Positions 34,001 to 41,305 are shown, counted from the first letter of the stretch. The stretch is 64,000 nucleotides of DNA from Symsagittifera roscoffensis (GCF_963678635.1 NC_087065.1:54340397-54404396), one strand, 5' to 3'. The notes: generated by a model from the letters alone, not told the origin. A program made the numbers and translations.

Positions 34001-35696
34001 ATTCTTCTACCCAGAGTATGAGGGAAAGAAAACATCCCCACAGGTCTACGTGAGGGACGTGATCAGACGCCAACAGGAGTTGAACGACTTGTGTAGACGA
34101 AACACTCAGCAGGCACAGGCAAGGCAGAGGAAAAGATTCGACAAGAAAGCAGCTGGTGCAAAGGCTTACTCGGTGGGAGACTACGTATGGGTATTTCAGA
34201 ACGTTATACCACCGAAAGGGACAAAAAAGCTTCTGAAGAAGTGGAGGGGACCCTTCATGATTACAGAGGTGCACCAAGAGGGACGCTTTTATAGACTGAG
34301 TACTGGCCGAGCCGCCCACTACGAGAACATCAAGCCACACAATCCATCGACAGAAGACTGGTGTATACCTGCAGACATGGAAGAAGGGGATTATCTAATG
34401 ATGGATCCTGCTTGTGAGGTCAATGAAAAAGGCACCAGGGAGAAGAACGATGGAAACGAAGTCGTAGAGGAAGGTACGGATACACCATTGGACCTGGATC
34501 CAAACGAACAGATCGAAGCGGACGATGAAACCTTGCCCTACGCAGAGGAAGATTGGCAGGATTCCGAACAGACGGAGGTTCCCAAGAACATGGAACCAGA
34601 TCTTCCGTTCACGATGCAGACTCGTCAGAAAGACGGGACGAGACTAAGAAAGAAATACAATCCTTACGGTGACGACTTTGTAGTGGATAGGATAGATCTA
34701 AAGAAAATAGTGGAGGAAGTAGTGGGTTTAGAAGAAATAACAGTGTCACAGGACATTGACATAGTCGATGATCACAACGACGAGTGGGTTGACGACTGGT
34801 CGAAACCCGAGGTGGAGTTCGACGATGAGCAACGGCAGTCAAATGAACAAGACCTGACGAACCTGCGTGTCTTAGAGTGGCTGAACGAAATGACATCAGA
34901 CCCTGGAAAGACCAGCGTTACGATTCAAGACGTAGATCGCGAAAGCGCGAAATACATTAAGACCGAACGAGATGATCCTTCCTGGGCTGCCCAGGAAGGA
35001 CAACTTCTCATTCCAGCTTCTAATCTTGACTTAATACCCGGTATGCGATCGACGGGGACGCCGATGGATATTTTTGTCCGGGGAGTGGGGGTAGGACTTA
35101 CCCACACTGAAAACTTGATAATAAAAAAATTGAGAATAGCAAGAGAAACAGGAAACTTAGAAGCAGAAACAGGTGAAGAACCTAAGAAACCTGACATAGG
35201 CAGGGTAGTTGAGTCATATTTTAATTTACCAAATGAATATTCTAGTAACATAATACTAACAGACAGTGATTTCATACTCACAAACAGAACATGTGCGGTA
35301 GCTATCACCGCAGACATGAGTTTTAGGACGGCGCTAGCGGCAGATTTTAAGAGGGAATATAAAAACGTGGAATTCCTTTGGAAGCAAAGACCAGGGATAG
35401 GGGGCGTAGCAGCCTTACCCCCGGCGGTGTCGCAAATACCGGGAAAGTACTTATGCTTCCTGGTAACGAGGGCGACAGAGAAGCAACACGTGGACCCAGA
35501 AAATCTAGTCTTGTCTTTGACGAGGCTGAGGGACTTCCTTGTGGAAATGGACGTGAAGGAGCTTTCGCTTCCAGTGTACGATCCAAATAGAGGAAGACTG
35601 CATCCTCGGGAATTGTACGCGCTTGTACACGTGATATTCTCTGATACGAGCATACAAGTGTATCTACATAAGAAATATTACTTAAGTATAGGCTGA
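28026..35696 (+). CDS. pol: Gag C-terminus and Pol polyprotein of element A (2556 codons)
   Basis: Numbering from ATG 28026. Residues 1-130 complete the capsid. Two CX2CX4HX4C knuckles follow (CANCSSTDHHVSAC ~157; CFFCNLEGHFKSDC ~209). The aspartic protease has LLDTGAVVSVM with Asp516 and ILGRDF ~589. RT spans ~870-1060 with MPFGLCNATATFQ and YVDD at 1001-1004. RNase H starts YVLDTDAS at ~1146. A spacer of about 480 residues carries three LSGE repeats 22 residues apart. Integrase has H1773, H1778, C1808, C1811, then D1839, D1898 and E1934 (D,D-35-E), and a C-terminal GPFMITEV region. Acidic sequence leads to a macro-like domain at ~2408-2553. All catalytic residues of the replication enzymes are present. 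No separate gag-pol frameshift exists; processing would rely on the protease. Confidence 0.95.
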   Translation: MAKKQYQRDTAKKIFEILLNRFGSGVQGHQAMMRFEKRRQREDETIDKFLDDLEMLRRRSQPDESNRRMNLAVASKFIDGVKNDELRTMLATHYTPLSTNAPTPEELRLKSKEYLLLKPPSRSGYYKNNYGNFNNGPANQGNNWYKPRDDMDKRRSCANCSSTDHHVSACPAYKQGMKAIGFSLEDEDASELEHEDFMRGVIAKFGPRCFFCNLEGHFKSDCPQFWDAVADIKHPRHEEALSGVKASKARLLNEAEARRKDKPQELAAKKMQAVTGEACEPEPATAADDFKIDYKAAAKDALNRVQQELVTKEIEQKVKLELENEKLQEQLNTFEATEFEETKTPSSLDMKLKVISGKRFGMAPQGKKIQSIISVAGHQVIRNLSEPSEFTLMHLDTYADYLRQVEPRTESRAVRALLTTGGPRMKKLHGRYLEVYGPYQIMLNVDGISIYTRTYITTDDDQMGQIYLGEEELKVRRIGHDAMMEQDAVHIGYEADVTAHLLDTNGTKIGVTGLLDTGAVVSVMPIKTWERMGFTREDLIPTNLRLAAANRGAIYVAGRTPVTVLHMGGRNLWMSFLVVENLDDADQFILGRDFVRNFDVMIDLNNGLIRIRNPDRKYVKRPINRIITDENKVPVFLDRKVKLQPGQAVVAIFRMRNLNSLSDSKQVCLVPNPNSQSSVILGRSFSVTRNGLCVSVLLNTLDTTVSIQRGKKLGYALPMRTDYEETQNLRKYSVKDCPYHANKDKILKRIDELKSIRKLFSMKSETDDGLSSCSNFPERPSSYELDSDKPVLPEIEHLKGKIGEGDFEKLRDLLDRNAEVFSKHKADIGCCNFVEHEIELEEGAVPHREGARRMTPHKSEACRAEIEMLLEYDMIEPSKSPWACGVVMAKKKGGQLRFCCDFRYLNAVTIKDAYPIPRIDESLSKLGDAKFFTTLDLGSAFWQVPLRKKDREKTGFACELGLYQWKRMPFGLCNATATFQRLMAQALTGVTKKYGNLLMCYVDDVVIATPTLEDHIDRLDEVFGCMKRAGLKCKPSKCEILRDSIKYLGRMVDRHGVRPDPEAVEAVLTWKAPRTDTQLMSFLGFANYYREFIKGYADKVYPMQKLMRNKGKKFEWNDEAQVAFENIKRELCEAPVLGMPTEKGMYVLDTDASVVAISGILHQEQEWNGRTVLRPIAYGSKVLSDTEMKYGAPKAEMFAVVTFVEKYRAYLGSAPFKLRVDNRALSWLKTYSMDQSYIGRWIVRLDGYHMIIEHRMRDKHQNADSLSKKTEFYERLEQKQANQAEVKEGFSFLDKETYEALPLTRWLDKSGHPIPGHPELPVEKAAEIKILSKEDPVPLDLLLRSNLVQQELSRMNINSLSLLDKTVQVTPQVMRMLGGLLEREVTRDDPEWTAAVASLTVSKKVKIMPSRQQHEENKRDCRTIVQQLVSSIPQEILTSTSYGRKEQGSSKRKKTVTFVDREKEGEEVEQNLLQDYLSGEKDEEKNQQSQDQHPGQVNLSGESEIDEKIPDEKQDLENKILSGEFRWMRRKYGHDLEERAVSGTTPSTDDKSESSRMNTYSDRDSTSGSELSELAIHTLLVETRARNLDREVYQDPDSDRYLIPSERVFDNAADDLETIAVSKRSISLLPQKEVVRTDLQPFQQETQPLAKIWCVKMEEDTHQPNELNSQMRVMKTYLKARYRLSDLLRAQRNDRMTSNLKRWIENGAPDKGDLEEDSYRILRQYFMQKEGRLYLNKDGIVACRRREEDKVLYKYNAIVLPQLYQTELLFRSHDQMGHQGIDKVYQRILKRFEWPGMKKACEKWVTACLSCQQVKDPRKLRFPLQSIESSEFNEVVQIDHQKICMTDSGYNQVLVMIDHFTKYAEAVPCITASAEETCDHLINTWIARHGCPMTFQSDNGTAFVGELTKELMRRSQVAQAHSTTYHPQTNGLVERQNRTLVSMLRVYCSRYMTDWDRYLPQVMGAYNSTQHSTTGVSPHMMLTGHEKSLPLTFFYPEYEGKKTSPQVYVRDVIRRQQELNDLCRRNTQQAQARQRKRFDKKAAGAKAYSVGDYVWVFQNVIPPKGTKKLLKKWRGPFMITEVHQEGRFYRLSTGRAAHYENIKPHNPSTEDWCIPADMEEGDYLMMDPACEVNEKGTREKNDGNEVVEEGTDTPLDLDPNEQIEADDETLPYAEEDWQDSEQTEVPKNMEPDLPFTMQTRQKDGTRLRKKYNPYGDDFVVDRIDLKKIVEEVVGLEEITVSQDIDIVDDHNDEWVDDWSKPEVEFDDEQRQSNEQDLTNLRVLEWLNEMTSDPGKTSVTIQDVDRESAKYIKTERDDPSWAAQEGQLLIPASNLDLIPGMRSTGTPMDIFVRGVGVGLTHTENLIIKKLRIARETGNLEAETGEEPKKPDIGRVVESYFNLPNEYSSNIILTDSDFILTNRTCAVAITADMSFRTALAADFKREYKNVEFLWKQRPGIGGVAALPPAVSQIPGKYLCFLVTRATEKQHVDPENLVLSLTRLRDFLVEMDVKELSLPVYDPNRGRLHPRELYALVHVIFSDTSIQVYLHKKYYLSIG
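32454..32597 (+). repeat. 66-bp periodic repeat in the RNase H-integrase spacer
   Basis: TTGTCCGGGGAG occurs at 32454, 32520 and 32586, exactly 66 bases apart, encoding LSGE each time within Glu/Gln/Asp-rich sequence. The same 11-base core TGTCCGGGGAG recurs in another frame at 35075 and immediately before the 3' LTR at 40193. Confidence 0.75.
35074..35095 (+). other. Possible internal polypurine tract
   Basis: TTGTCCGGGGAG continues as a purine-rich tract (GGGGAGTGGGGGTAGG) after a T run, resembling the sequence directly before the 3' LTR but longer. Element B has a partly conserved version near 52966-52990. It could be a second plus-strand priming site. This is inference from sequence only. 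Confidence 0.35.
35247..35690 (+). other. Macro-like (TARG1/OARD1-type) domain at the Pol C-terminus
   Basis: Residues ~2408-2553 follow the order of small macro domains related to TARG1: an Asp-containing first strand (ILTDSDFIL), a CAVAITADMSFRTALAADFK block matching the CxSxDxxMGxGIAxxFK pattern, NVEFLWKQRPGIGGVAAL, a hydrophobic strand KYLCFLVTR, a helix with SLTRLRDFLVEM, then ELSLPVYDPNRGRLHPREL in place of the SMPRIGCGLDxLxW catalytic loop, and VIFSDTSIQVYLH. The lysine region is retained but the loop's catalytic Asp position appears to be Gly. ADP-ribose binding is plausible; hydrolase activity is doubtful. Element B keeps a decayed copy. Confidence 0.65.
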
Positions 35697-36103
35697 GTGA
35701 TGTGCGAGAGGGTGTTAGGCCAAAGACCAAGCTGCATGTAATATGTGATATGTGTGTTATGTTACGTTATGTTATGTTATGTGTTAGGTTATTAAGATCA
35801 TGGGTAAGTAGGGGTTAGTGACCATGAACAACTAAATGACGATCTTGGGAATAGATCCAAAGTTTGGACTGTCCAATCTTAGGTCGAATTCCAAAATTTT
35901 AGAAACCAATTGATTTTAATAAATTTTAGGATAAATATCTTTTTATCTGAACTGTCTTTAAGCAGATTTTAACGATGTATGTTAAGGTGAAATTGACAAG
36001 TGTGACATTCGTGATTTCTTTTCTAGATCCTGATTGATCATTTAATTGCTCACTTGAGTCAAAACTTGAAATCGAAATCAAATTAAATTTGGAGAAGAAC
36101 AGT
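35697..36103 (+). other. Gap between pol and ORF3 of element A, with splice-acceptor-like site
   Basis: About 400 non-coding bases. A GTTAT-type microsatellite lies at about 35752-35785. At about 36018-36028 TTTCTTTTCTAG precedes the ORF3 ATG by some 75 bases, and the same TTTTCTAGATCC is conserved in element B (near 52105-52116, minus). It is therefore a good candidate 3' splice site for a spliced subgenomic RNA that expresses ORF3. Confidence 0.5.
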
Positions 36104-39100
36104 ATGGATAATTTCGACCTGTCAAGGACCAGGAGAGGAACGATGCGATCGAAAATGGTGATTGATAAAATCAATGCGATGAAAATGAAGTTAGGCAGCA
36201 GAGTGATGCCGAGGAGGATTGGAAAGACGAAAGTGGATTCGGAAATATCGATGAAAGCTGGTAACTCAGCGAAAAGAAAACGAGTAGAGGAAGTCATGGA
36301 TTTGGGGCAAGGTGATTACCAATTGTCTGGCACAGATAGAATATTAACTGATATAGCGATGGTGCCACCCATTCTCATGGCGGGGTTAAAGTCAACCGGT
36401 TATAAATCCAAAAGGAGTGACCGCACTCTGACTGGAGCGACTTTAGAAATGGAAATACTCAGTCAATGTGGAGAGAGTAAAATGAGGGACTTCAAGCCAT
36501 CTCCAATGAATCATGGAAAGGGAAGTGTTGCAGGACAACTAACACCAGTGGAATACAACAGACTGACAGTGTCTGAGACAGTGTCGATAGATGAACCCAC
36601 CGGTGGATACATGGAGATGTTGGAATACCGAAACTCGGCTAGAGGGCATGTAATGGCCCTGGAAGAGGAAAAAGCCATGGAGGGTTATCTGGAAACAATG
36701 TTGCAAGGCACCACCTTCAAGCAGAAGGCGTACGGAACTTTGGCGTCGTCTGACGTACAGGCGGAGACGATCGAGCAGTTGGTGAGCCTTCCATGGAAAG
36801 CAGTAGTATTGAGGTATTTCGAAGAGGAAATGAGGACTACGCCAAGAATACATGCTCTCGTGGCAGTACCTTACGTAAGGACAGAATTACAACTCAGGCT
36901 CGCCTGGTGCATGATGGGACTGACTAGCGAAGAATATGATTCGGGAGAAAGGAAGAGATCAAAGGAGGAAAAAGTTTTCCTTATGACGAATCTGAGGGAT
37001 CTGATAGTCCAGGAGGGAGCAGCAGTAGCGTGTGCAAAGCGGAGAGACGCTCTCTGTTTCATTCGATTCCTGATAGAGCAGATCTCAGTACCTGCATTAA
37101 GCACTTGTGTTAGAATGTTGAAGGAAGGCGATGAGCGAACGAAAGCCATGTTCTTACTAGCAATGCTGGATATGCAGCAAAGTAAACCGATGAGGGTGAA
37201 CATGAAAGAACCTGAAGAACTGGAACCCATGAAAAAGATAGACGAGATCAGGAGATTCTCAAACAAGGAGTTGAGGCTCACTAAAGAATCTATGGGAGCA
37301 TTGCCAAAATCCAGTGAATACTGTGGACCGATCAAGAAGAAGTCCTATAGCTATGTGTCCGGGATTATAGGGATAGCATACAATCCTTTCCTGAGTGAAG
37401 ACATACGAGATTGCTTCTTTGATTATGAGCAGGCGGTGTTACTAAGATTCTGGACGTCCAGAATTGTGACGACTAAGAGCGTTAACAATCCACAGGCCAA
37501 ATTGGGATTGGTCTTGGAAGAAGAGGTGACTGCACCTTCAGTGCCAAAATCCGACAAGAGAGTGGAATTTGGGTTGGGGTTCTCAGATGAATTACTGAGA
37601 ACGAGCTTGATGGCAGTGTGGGAATTGATGAAGCCATCGTGGTGTCCTAGTCCCAACGCTGACTCAATATTACGGGCGACACAGGACGTACAGAGGGAAC
37701 TGAATGTGGACTGTAACCTGCGTGACCTCAACATCATATATAATGTGATGATAACTGCCTCTAAGAGCAACGGAGAAGATAGAGTGGAGTTGCCTGGCTG
37801 GGGACCAGAAGACTGGGTCAAACCTGGTAGCTGTCTGGCGGAAGTCTGTGGACTAGAGGGTCACGTTTGTGGAAGTCTAGACTGTGTGAAAACCCTGGAG
37901 AAACAACACAAGCAGTTGACGGTATTGTTTGGAAATGTAGTGATGAAAGCAAGAACGGAAACGGAACTGATAGCAGATTGCCAAGGAGGAACCGATGTGA
38001 ATCTAGTGACAGCACTAGGATTCTACAGCATGTTTGGTTCTTTAGAGTCACTATTGAATCTAGAACAGAAACATGAGATGGTCACAGCCATCAGCGTAGA
38101 GGTATTCCCAGGAGTTCTGCAGACTGAGCAGAAGTATATAGGAAAATGGAGGGAAGCAATCGAAACGGAGATGAACATCAGACACAGCGAAACTTATTGT
38201 AGACCATCAGGAGCACGATATTTGGTGGGTTCAACGTTGGCTCCAATGTGCAAGAGCAGATACCCTGTACATTTCGTGGCTGTGGACGTGAAGAGCACAA
38301 GAACGATCGTGGATCAAGCTTTTTCAGTGCCGAAGTGCGTGAGGTTGGCAAGAATGTCTGAAAAGTCTTACGAGTTACTGTGTAAGATTTTCTCAGCAGT
38401 TCCAGAAAGAACCAAAGAAGAGTTGGAGTCAATACTAGGAAAGAAATTCATGGGATATGTGAGCGGGAACTTCAGTGACTTTGAAAAACAGAAACAGAGG
38501 GGATCAACTGTCACAGATTACAATGCAGTAGATGAGAATGATGAAATCCACCGATTGATGATGGAAGTGGAACCATTGCTGGAAGCTTCGGGAAAACGGA
38601 ATTGGAGGAGCATCATGTTGACACATGACGAGTTTCCTTGCCACTGCTTGCTGCAGACCTGGTGGTATCCCAAGCGTAGTAATCTGGTGTTGATCTGGGA
38701 CTCTGGAGAGCTGCTCTCCATGGGTTTACCAGATTCATCACAGCCCATAACAATAGTGATAGTGGGAGTTATGATGGCGATACGATGGCTGGAAGCTCAT
38801 GTGAGAGAAAATAATAGACAGGAAGCACCGACGAGAGAACAATTGCAGAAATTAGATTGTCTAAAAGATTTAGATCTTTTTGAGACAATGTGCAAAGTTC
38901 TAAACATTCCGATGGAAGTGAAGAAGATATGGGCAAGAAAACGATTGATGCCATGGTTCAGAGCTAACATGACTGCATGGTTGTACGAGTATGCGAAAAA
39001 GCATATGTCGAAACATGGCAGAGTGTACAGTGAATATCAGCTGGACATTGGGGCAGGAGCTTTCAAGCAAGCTTTCGTGACCCATCGGAATGCAGTGACC

Positions 39101-39385
39101 ACCGCTGTGAAAAGAATTTCCAGGACGAGCGAGCGTAGTGGAAATGAGAAGGCAGAGATGCTGAAAGAAGATTTGGAGAGAAACGTGACGTTGTGTCTCC
39201 ACAACAGCTTCTGTAGAAACAGAGAATCAAACGTGGATCCCCTACCTTGCTGTAAACAGAGGGTGGAAGAGCAGAAGTGTTGGAGGACGGCTTCCGACAG
39301 CGTCAGGATAGTCAATGACGTGCTACAAGACACGGAGACCGAGAGTGCAGAGTCAGCGTCACAGGAGGAGGAAATGGAGCATTGA
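36104..39385 (+). CDS. ORF3 of element A, 1093 codons, function unknown
   Basis: Begins at ATG 36104 (MDNFDLSRTRRG); a longer reading from TTG 36089 is less likely in a eukaryote. The protein is Met/Glu/Lys/Arg-rich at the N-terminus, mostly globular, and has Cys pairs near the C-terminus (CLHNSFCRN, PCCKQRVEEQKC). There is one moderately hydrophobic stretch (SQPITIVIVGVMMAIRWL) but no signal peptide or clear anchor, so it does not look like an envelope. I recognise no domain. Conservation with element B is high over its length. The first six codons match the start of B's larger ORF, which continues into ~1,800 further codons before rejoining this sequence, so A's ORF3 is an in-frame deletion product. 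Confidence 0.85.
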   Translation: MDNFDLSRTRRGTMRSKMVIDKINAMKMKLGSRVMPRRIGKTKVDSEISMKAGNSAKRKRVEEVMDLGQGDYQLSGTDRILTDIAMVPPILMAGLKSTGYKSKRSDRTLTGATLEMEILSQCGESKMRDFKPSPMNHGKGSVAGQLTPVEYNRLTVSETVSIDEPTGGYMEMLEYRNSARGHVMALEEEKAMEGYLETMLQGTTFKQKAYGTLASSDVQAETIEQLVSLPWKAVVLRYFEEEMRTTPRIHALVAVPYVRTELQLRLAWCMMGLTSEEYDSGERKRSKEEKVFLMTNLRDLIVQEGAAVACAKRRDALCFIRFLIEQISVPALSTCVRMLKEGDERTKAMFLLAMLDMQQSKPMRVNMKEPEELEPMKKIDEIRRFSNKELRLTKESMGALPKSSEYCGPIKKKSYSYVSGIIGIAYNPFLSEDIRDCFFDYEQAVLLRFWTSRIVTTKSVNNPQAKLGLVLEEEVTAPSVPKSDKRVEFGLGFSDELLRTSLMAVWELMKPSWCPSPNADSILRATQDVQRELNVDCNLRDLNIIYNVMITASKSNGEDRVELPGWGPEDWVKPGSCLAEVCGLEGHVCGSLDCVKTLEKQHKQLTVLFGNVVMKARTETELIADCQGGTDVNLVTALGFYSMFGSLESLLNLEQKHEMVTAISVEVFPGVLQTEQKYIGKWREAIETEMNIRHSETYCRPSGARYLVGSTLAPMCKSRYPVHFVAVDVKSTRTIVDQAFSVPKCVRLARMSEKSYELLCKIFSAVPERTKEELESILGKKFMGYVSGNFSDFEKQKQRGSTVTDYNAVDENDEIHRLMMEVEPLLEASGKRNWRSIMLTHDEFPCHCLLQTWWYPKRSNLVLIWDSGELLSMGLPDSSQPITIVIVGVMMAIRWLEAHVRENNRQEAPTREQLQKLDCLKDLDLFETMCKVLNIPMEVKKIWARKRLMPWFRANMTAWLYEYAKKHMSKHGRVYSEYQLDIGAGAFKQAFVTHRNAVTTAVKRISRTSERSGNEKAEMLKEDLERNVTLCLHNSFCRNRESNVDPLPCCKQRVEEQKCWRTASDSVRIVNDVLQDTETESAESASQEEEMEH

Positions 39386-40205
39386 TGAATGGTCGAGAAA
39401 ACAAGAGGCAACAAGAAAGAAAATTAGAAGAATTTAGAAGTTTTAGAACTTCTAAACGACGAAAAAAGAAGAGAACAAAGGGATGATGAAGAAAAGTTAA
39501 AACTCAGAATTGTTTTATGTGTGTGAAAAACTCAAGTGAGAAACCAAGCAACCAAGTTGTAATTGAAAACTGAAACATTTGAGTTGAGTTTGGAAATTGT
39601 TGCATTTATAAATTTGCATTTTGGTTTTAGTTGAAGTGGCTTTAGAGACACTCACTTATTATTTATTTAGAAAGGCTTGAGGGAAGAGTATATTTAAATA
39701 TTCCAGCCTGCATGATTGTTTTTAATCACTTAGGAAGGCTGATCACTTTGTGGTGACATGAAAAACTTGAGTAACTTCTTGAGGAGGGAGGTTGTTGCAT
39801 TGTTCTTTCTAACCACAAAGTTCCTTAGTTTTAATATTCAGGACAATAAACAAGCAAGATTTCCGAAGGGAAGGAGCATAGTAGGATAATTTTAGCTTGT
39901 TGGTTGGCAGGACTGTCCTGCAAGCCAACACCTTTTAAATCTAGGAGAAAAAGTTTCAATCGGGATATTGACACTGGAAGTCAGAAAATATGTTTTATCT
40001 TAAGTCATATCCTCAATGTGCAGATTAATGAAAGAATTTGAAGGCTATAGTGATGTAGGATGATGCCATTTATATTCTGCAGTGAGTCGATGTGACGTAG
40101 GTAAAAGTAATTTCGTGCATTTTGTAAATTCTGTTCGATGACACTGTAACCACTTAGAACATTGCGCGATTCAATGAGGACATTGACCGGACTGTCCGGG
40201 GAGTA
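39386..40205 (+). other. 3' untranslated region of element A
   Basis: About 820 bases between ORF3 and the 3' LTR with no meaningful ORF. It includes A-rich sequence just after the stop and ends in the polypurine-like CCGGGGAGTA before the LTR. Confidence 0.7.
40193..40205 (+). other. Polypurine tract next to the 3' LTR
   Basis: TGTCCGGGGAGTA directly precedes the LTR's TGTGAC. The purine run (GGGGAG) is short for a polypurine tract, but its position is right and its core is repeated inside pol. Confidence 0.5.
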
Positions 40206-41127
40206 TGTGACATTCGACCAGAATGGCCAAAATGCAGTCTCTGCAGAATTCGGTATTTTAGCAGCAAGCCTTCCGAGTTGGCGATTTAGAACGGATAAGG
40301 ACGTTATTTGAACGATTAGCCAAACGGTGAAGGCTAGAAGATTCTGGAATTCTAATTTTTAAAAATTCGAATTATGACGTCATATTTCTGAGAAACGTCA
40401 GAGACGGCCATTTTAGCTAAAATAGCAGAAAGGAACAGAACAACTTTTATCTGCGATTACGAACAGTACGAAATCGAGACTAAAAAAAACAACAACGAAC
40501 TACCGAACAGCAGAGGACGTTCCGAGTTGCAACTATTGTGCTGTTACAATAGTTGCAAGGCCGTTGCGAGCAACGGTGAAGGGTAAAACCCAGCCTTCCG
40601 AGTTATTGTGAACTGGATATTAAGAAGCTTGATTCACCGGATTCAAGAATCCGGAAGGGTCTCGGGACGTGGACTTTTATGAACTTATATTGAATTTTAG
40701 CATCCGTCATGTCCTGACTTGAATTTAATTAAGATCTTAATTCGTTTTGACAAGAATGAGGAGCTAGAAGTAGAGGGGAAAGGGTTGATCCATCTTCGAT
40801 GGAGATGATGATTTTTATCTACTGAACAAAAACAATAGTAATATAATAAGTAGTAGCCCTGTTTTTAGGAGTGACCTCGTGGTCTGGGGATACTGAGACC
40901 CAGCCATGAGCTCACTATTTTTGCATGTAATCTAGTTAATTTGAGCGTTCTGGTCGAAGCCGGAGAACAGTGACGTTTTTGTCAGCCTGATGTAAGAAAG
41001 ACCACCGAAAAGTACTGGCTTGGTAGAGACGGTGAAAAACATGCAAAGCTCTGTTTAGACGCTAGCCAGTCGTCTTAAGACTTAGTTTTGTTATCCGTCG
41101 ATATGTATCTTCCGGGCGAATGTTACA
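40206..41127 (+). repeat. 3' LTR of element A (922 bp)
   Basis: Same length as the 5' LTR. By eye the first 833 bases and the last 30 are identical. Nine substitutions fall between 41039 and about 41094 (G to A, T to C and others). The stem-loop at 40527-40558 is unchanged. Confidence 0.95.
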
Positions 41128-41293
41128 CAAATGCAACTCCAGCATCGAAGACTGCCATCATCTGTTCAACTGCCACTGCCGGCCAACCCAATATCTGCTA
41201 CCATCGAAGATTTGTGGAAAAATCCCCTACTAGTCGCAGAAGAACTCGCGGAGATATTCTCAGAGCAGTCCACGGAGCAATAACAACAACAAC
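41128..41293 (+). pseudogene. LINE right piece with (CAA)n tail
   Basis: Continues the LINE interrupted by element A. KCNSSIEDCHHLFNCHCRPT supplies the cysteine/histidine end of the RT, then in a second frame TIEDLWKNPLLVAEELA, the usual block near the ORF end, so there is a frameshift between. The element finishes in AATAACAACAACAACAA, a short triplet tail as in I/Jockey-like LINEs, immediately before the 12-bp target duplication. Confidence 0.8.
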
Positions 41294-41305
41294 AAGTTTG
41301 ATTGG
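41294..41305 (+). repeat. Target-site duplication of the LINE, right copy
   Basis: AAGTTTGATTGG, identical to 21879-21890. Confidence 0.85.

Larger units (their letters stand above)
22177..41127 (+). mobile_element. Element A: giant Ty3/Gypsy-type LTR retrotransposon, nearly intact
   Basis: An 18,951-bp element: LTR, tRNA-type primer site, 3-kb leader, gag, pol, third ORF, short polypurine-like tract, LTR. The pol order protease, RT, RNase H, integrase puts it in the Ty3/Gypsy (Metaviridae) group. The LTRs are equal in length and identical except for nine positions in a 58-base window, so insertion was recent. Only one in-frame stop (UGA at 27969) interrupts 9.6 kb of gag-pol. Unusual parts are a macro-like domain at the Pol C-terminus and an unrecognised third ORF. 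Compared with element B, about 5.46 kb between pol and ORF3 is missing. No signal peptide or membrane anchor typical of an envelope protein was seen. Confidence 0.95.

Noticed and set aside
26258-35730. Many antisense ORFs of 60-240 codons over gag and pol
   Set aside because: They are shadows of the long coding frame on the plus strand, Ser/Leu-rich, and carry no family motifs.
35752-35785. GTTAT-type microsatellite
   Set aside because: Simple repeat without sign of function; mentioned only within the gap entry.
36089-36103. TTG start five codons upstream of the ORF3 ATG
   Set aside because: A eukaryotic element would normally start at ATG 36104, and the ATG lies in the segment conserved with element B.
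36119-36122. Splicing as the cause of the missing block in element A
   Set aside because: The ends of the missing segment in B are CTG|AATGAC and CCTG|TCC, with no GT-AG or GC-AG pair that fits; microhomology deletion fits better.
38750-38790. Membrane anchor in ORF3 (PITIVIVGVMMAIRWL)
   Set aside because: Too short and followed by charged residues, with no signal peptide; not enough to call an envelope protein.
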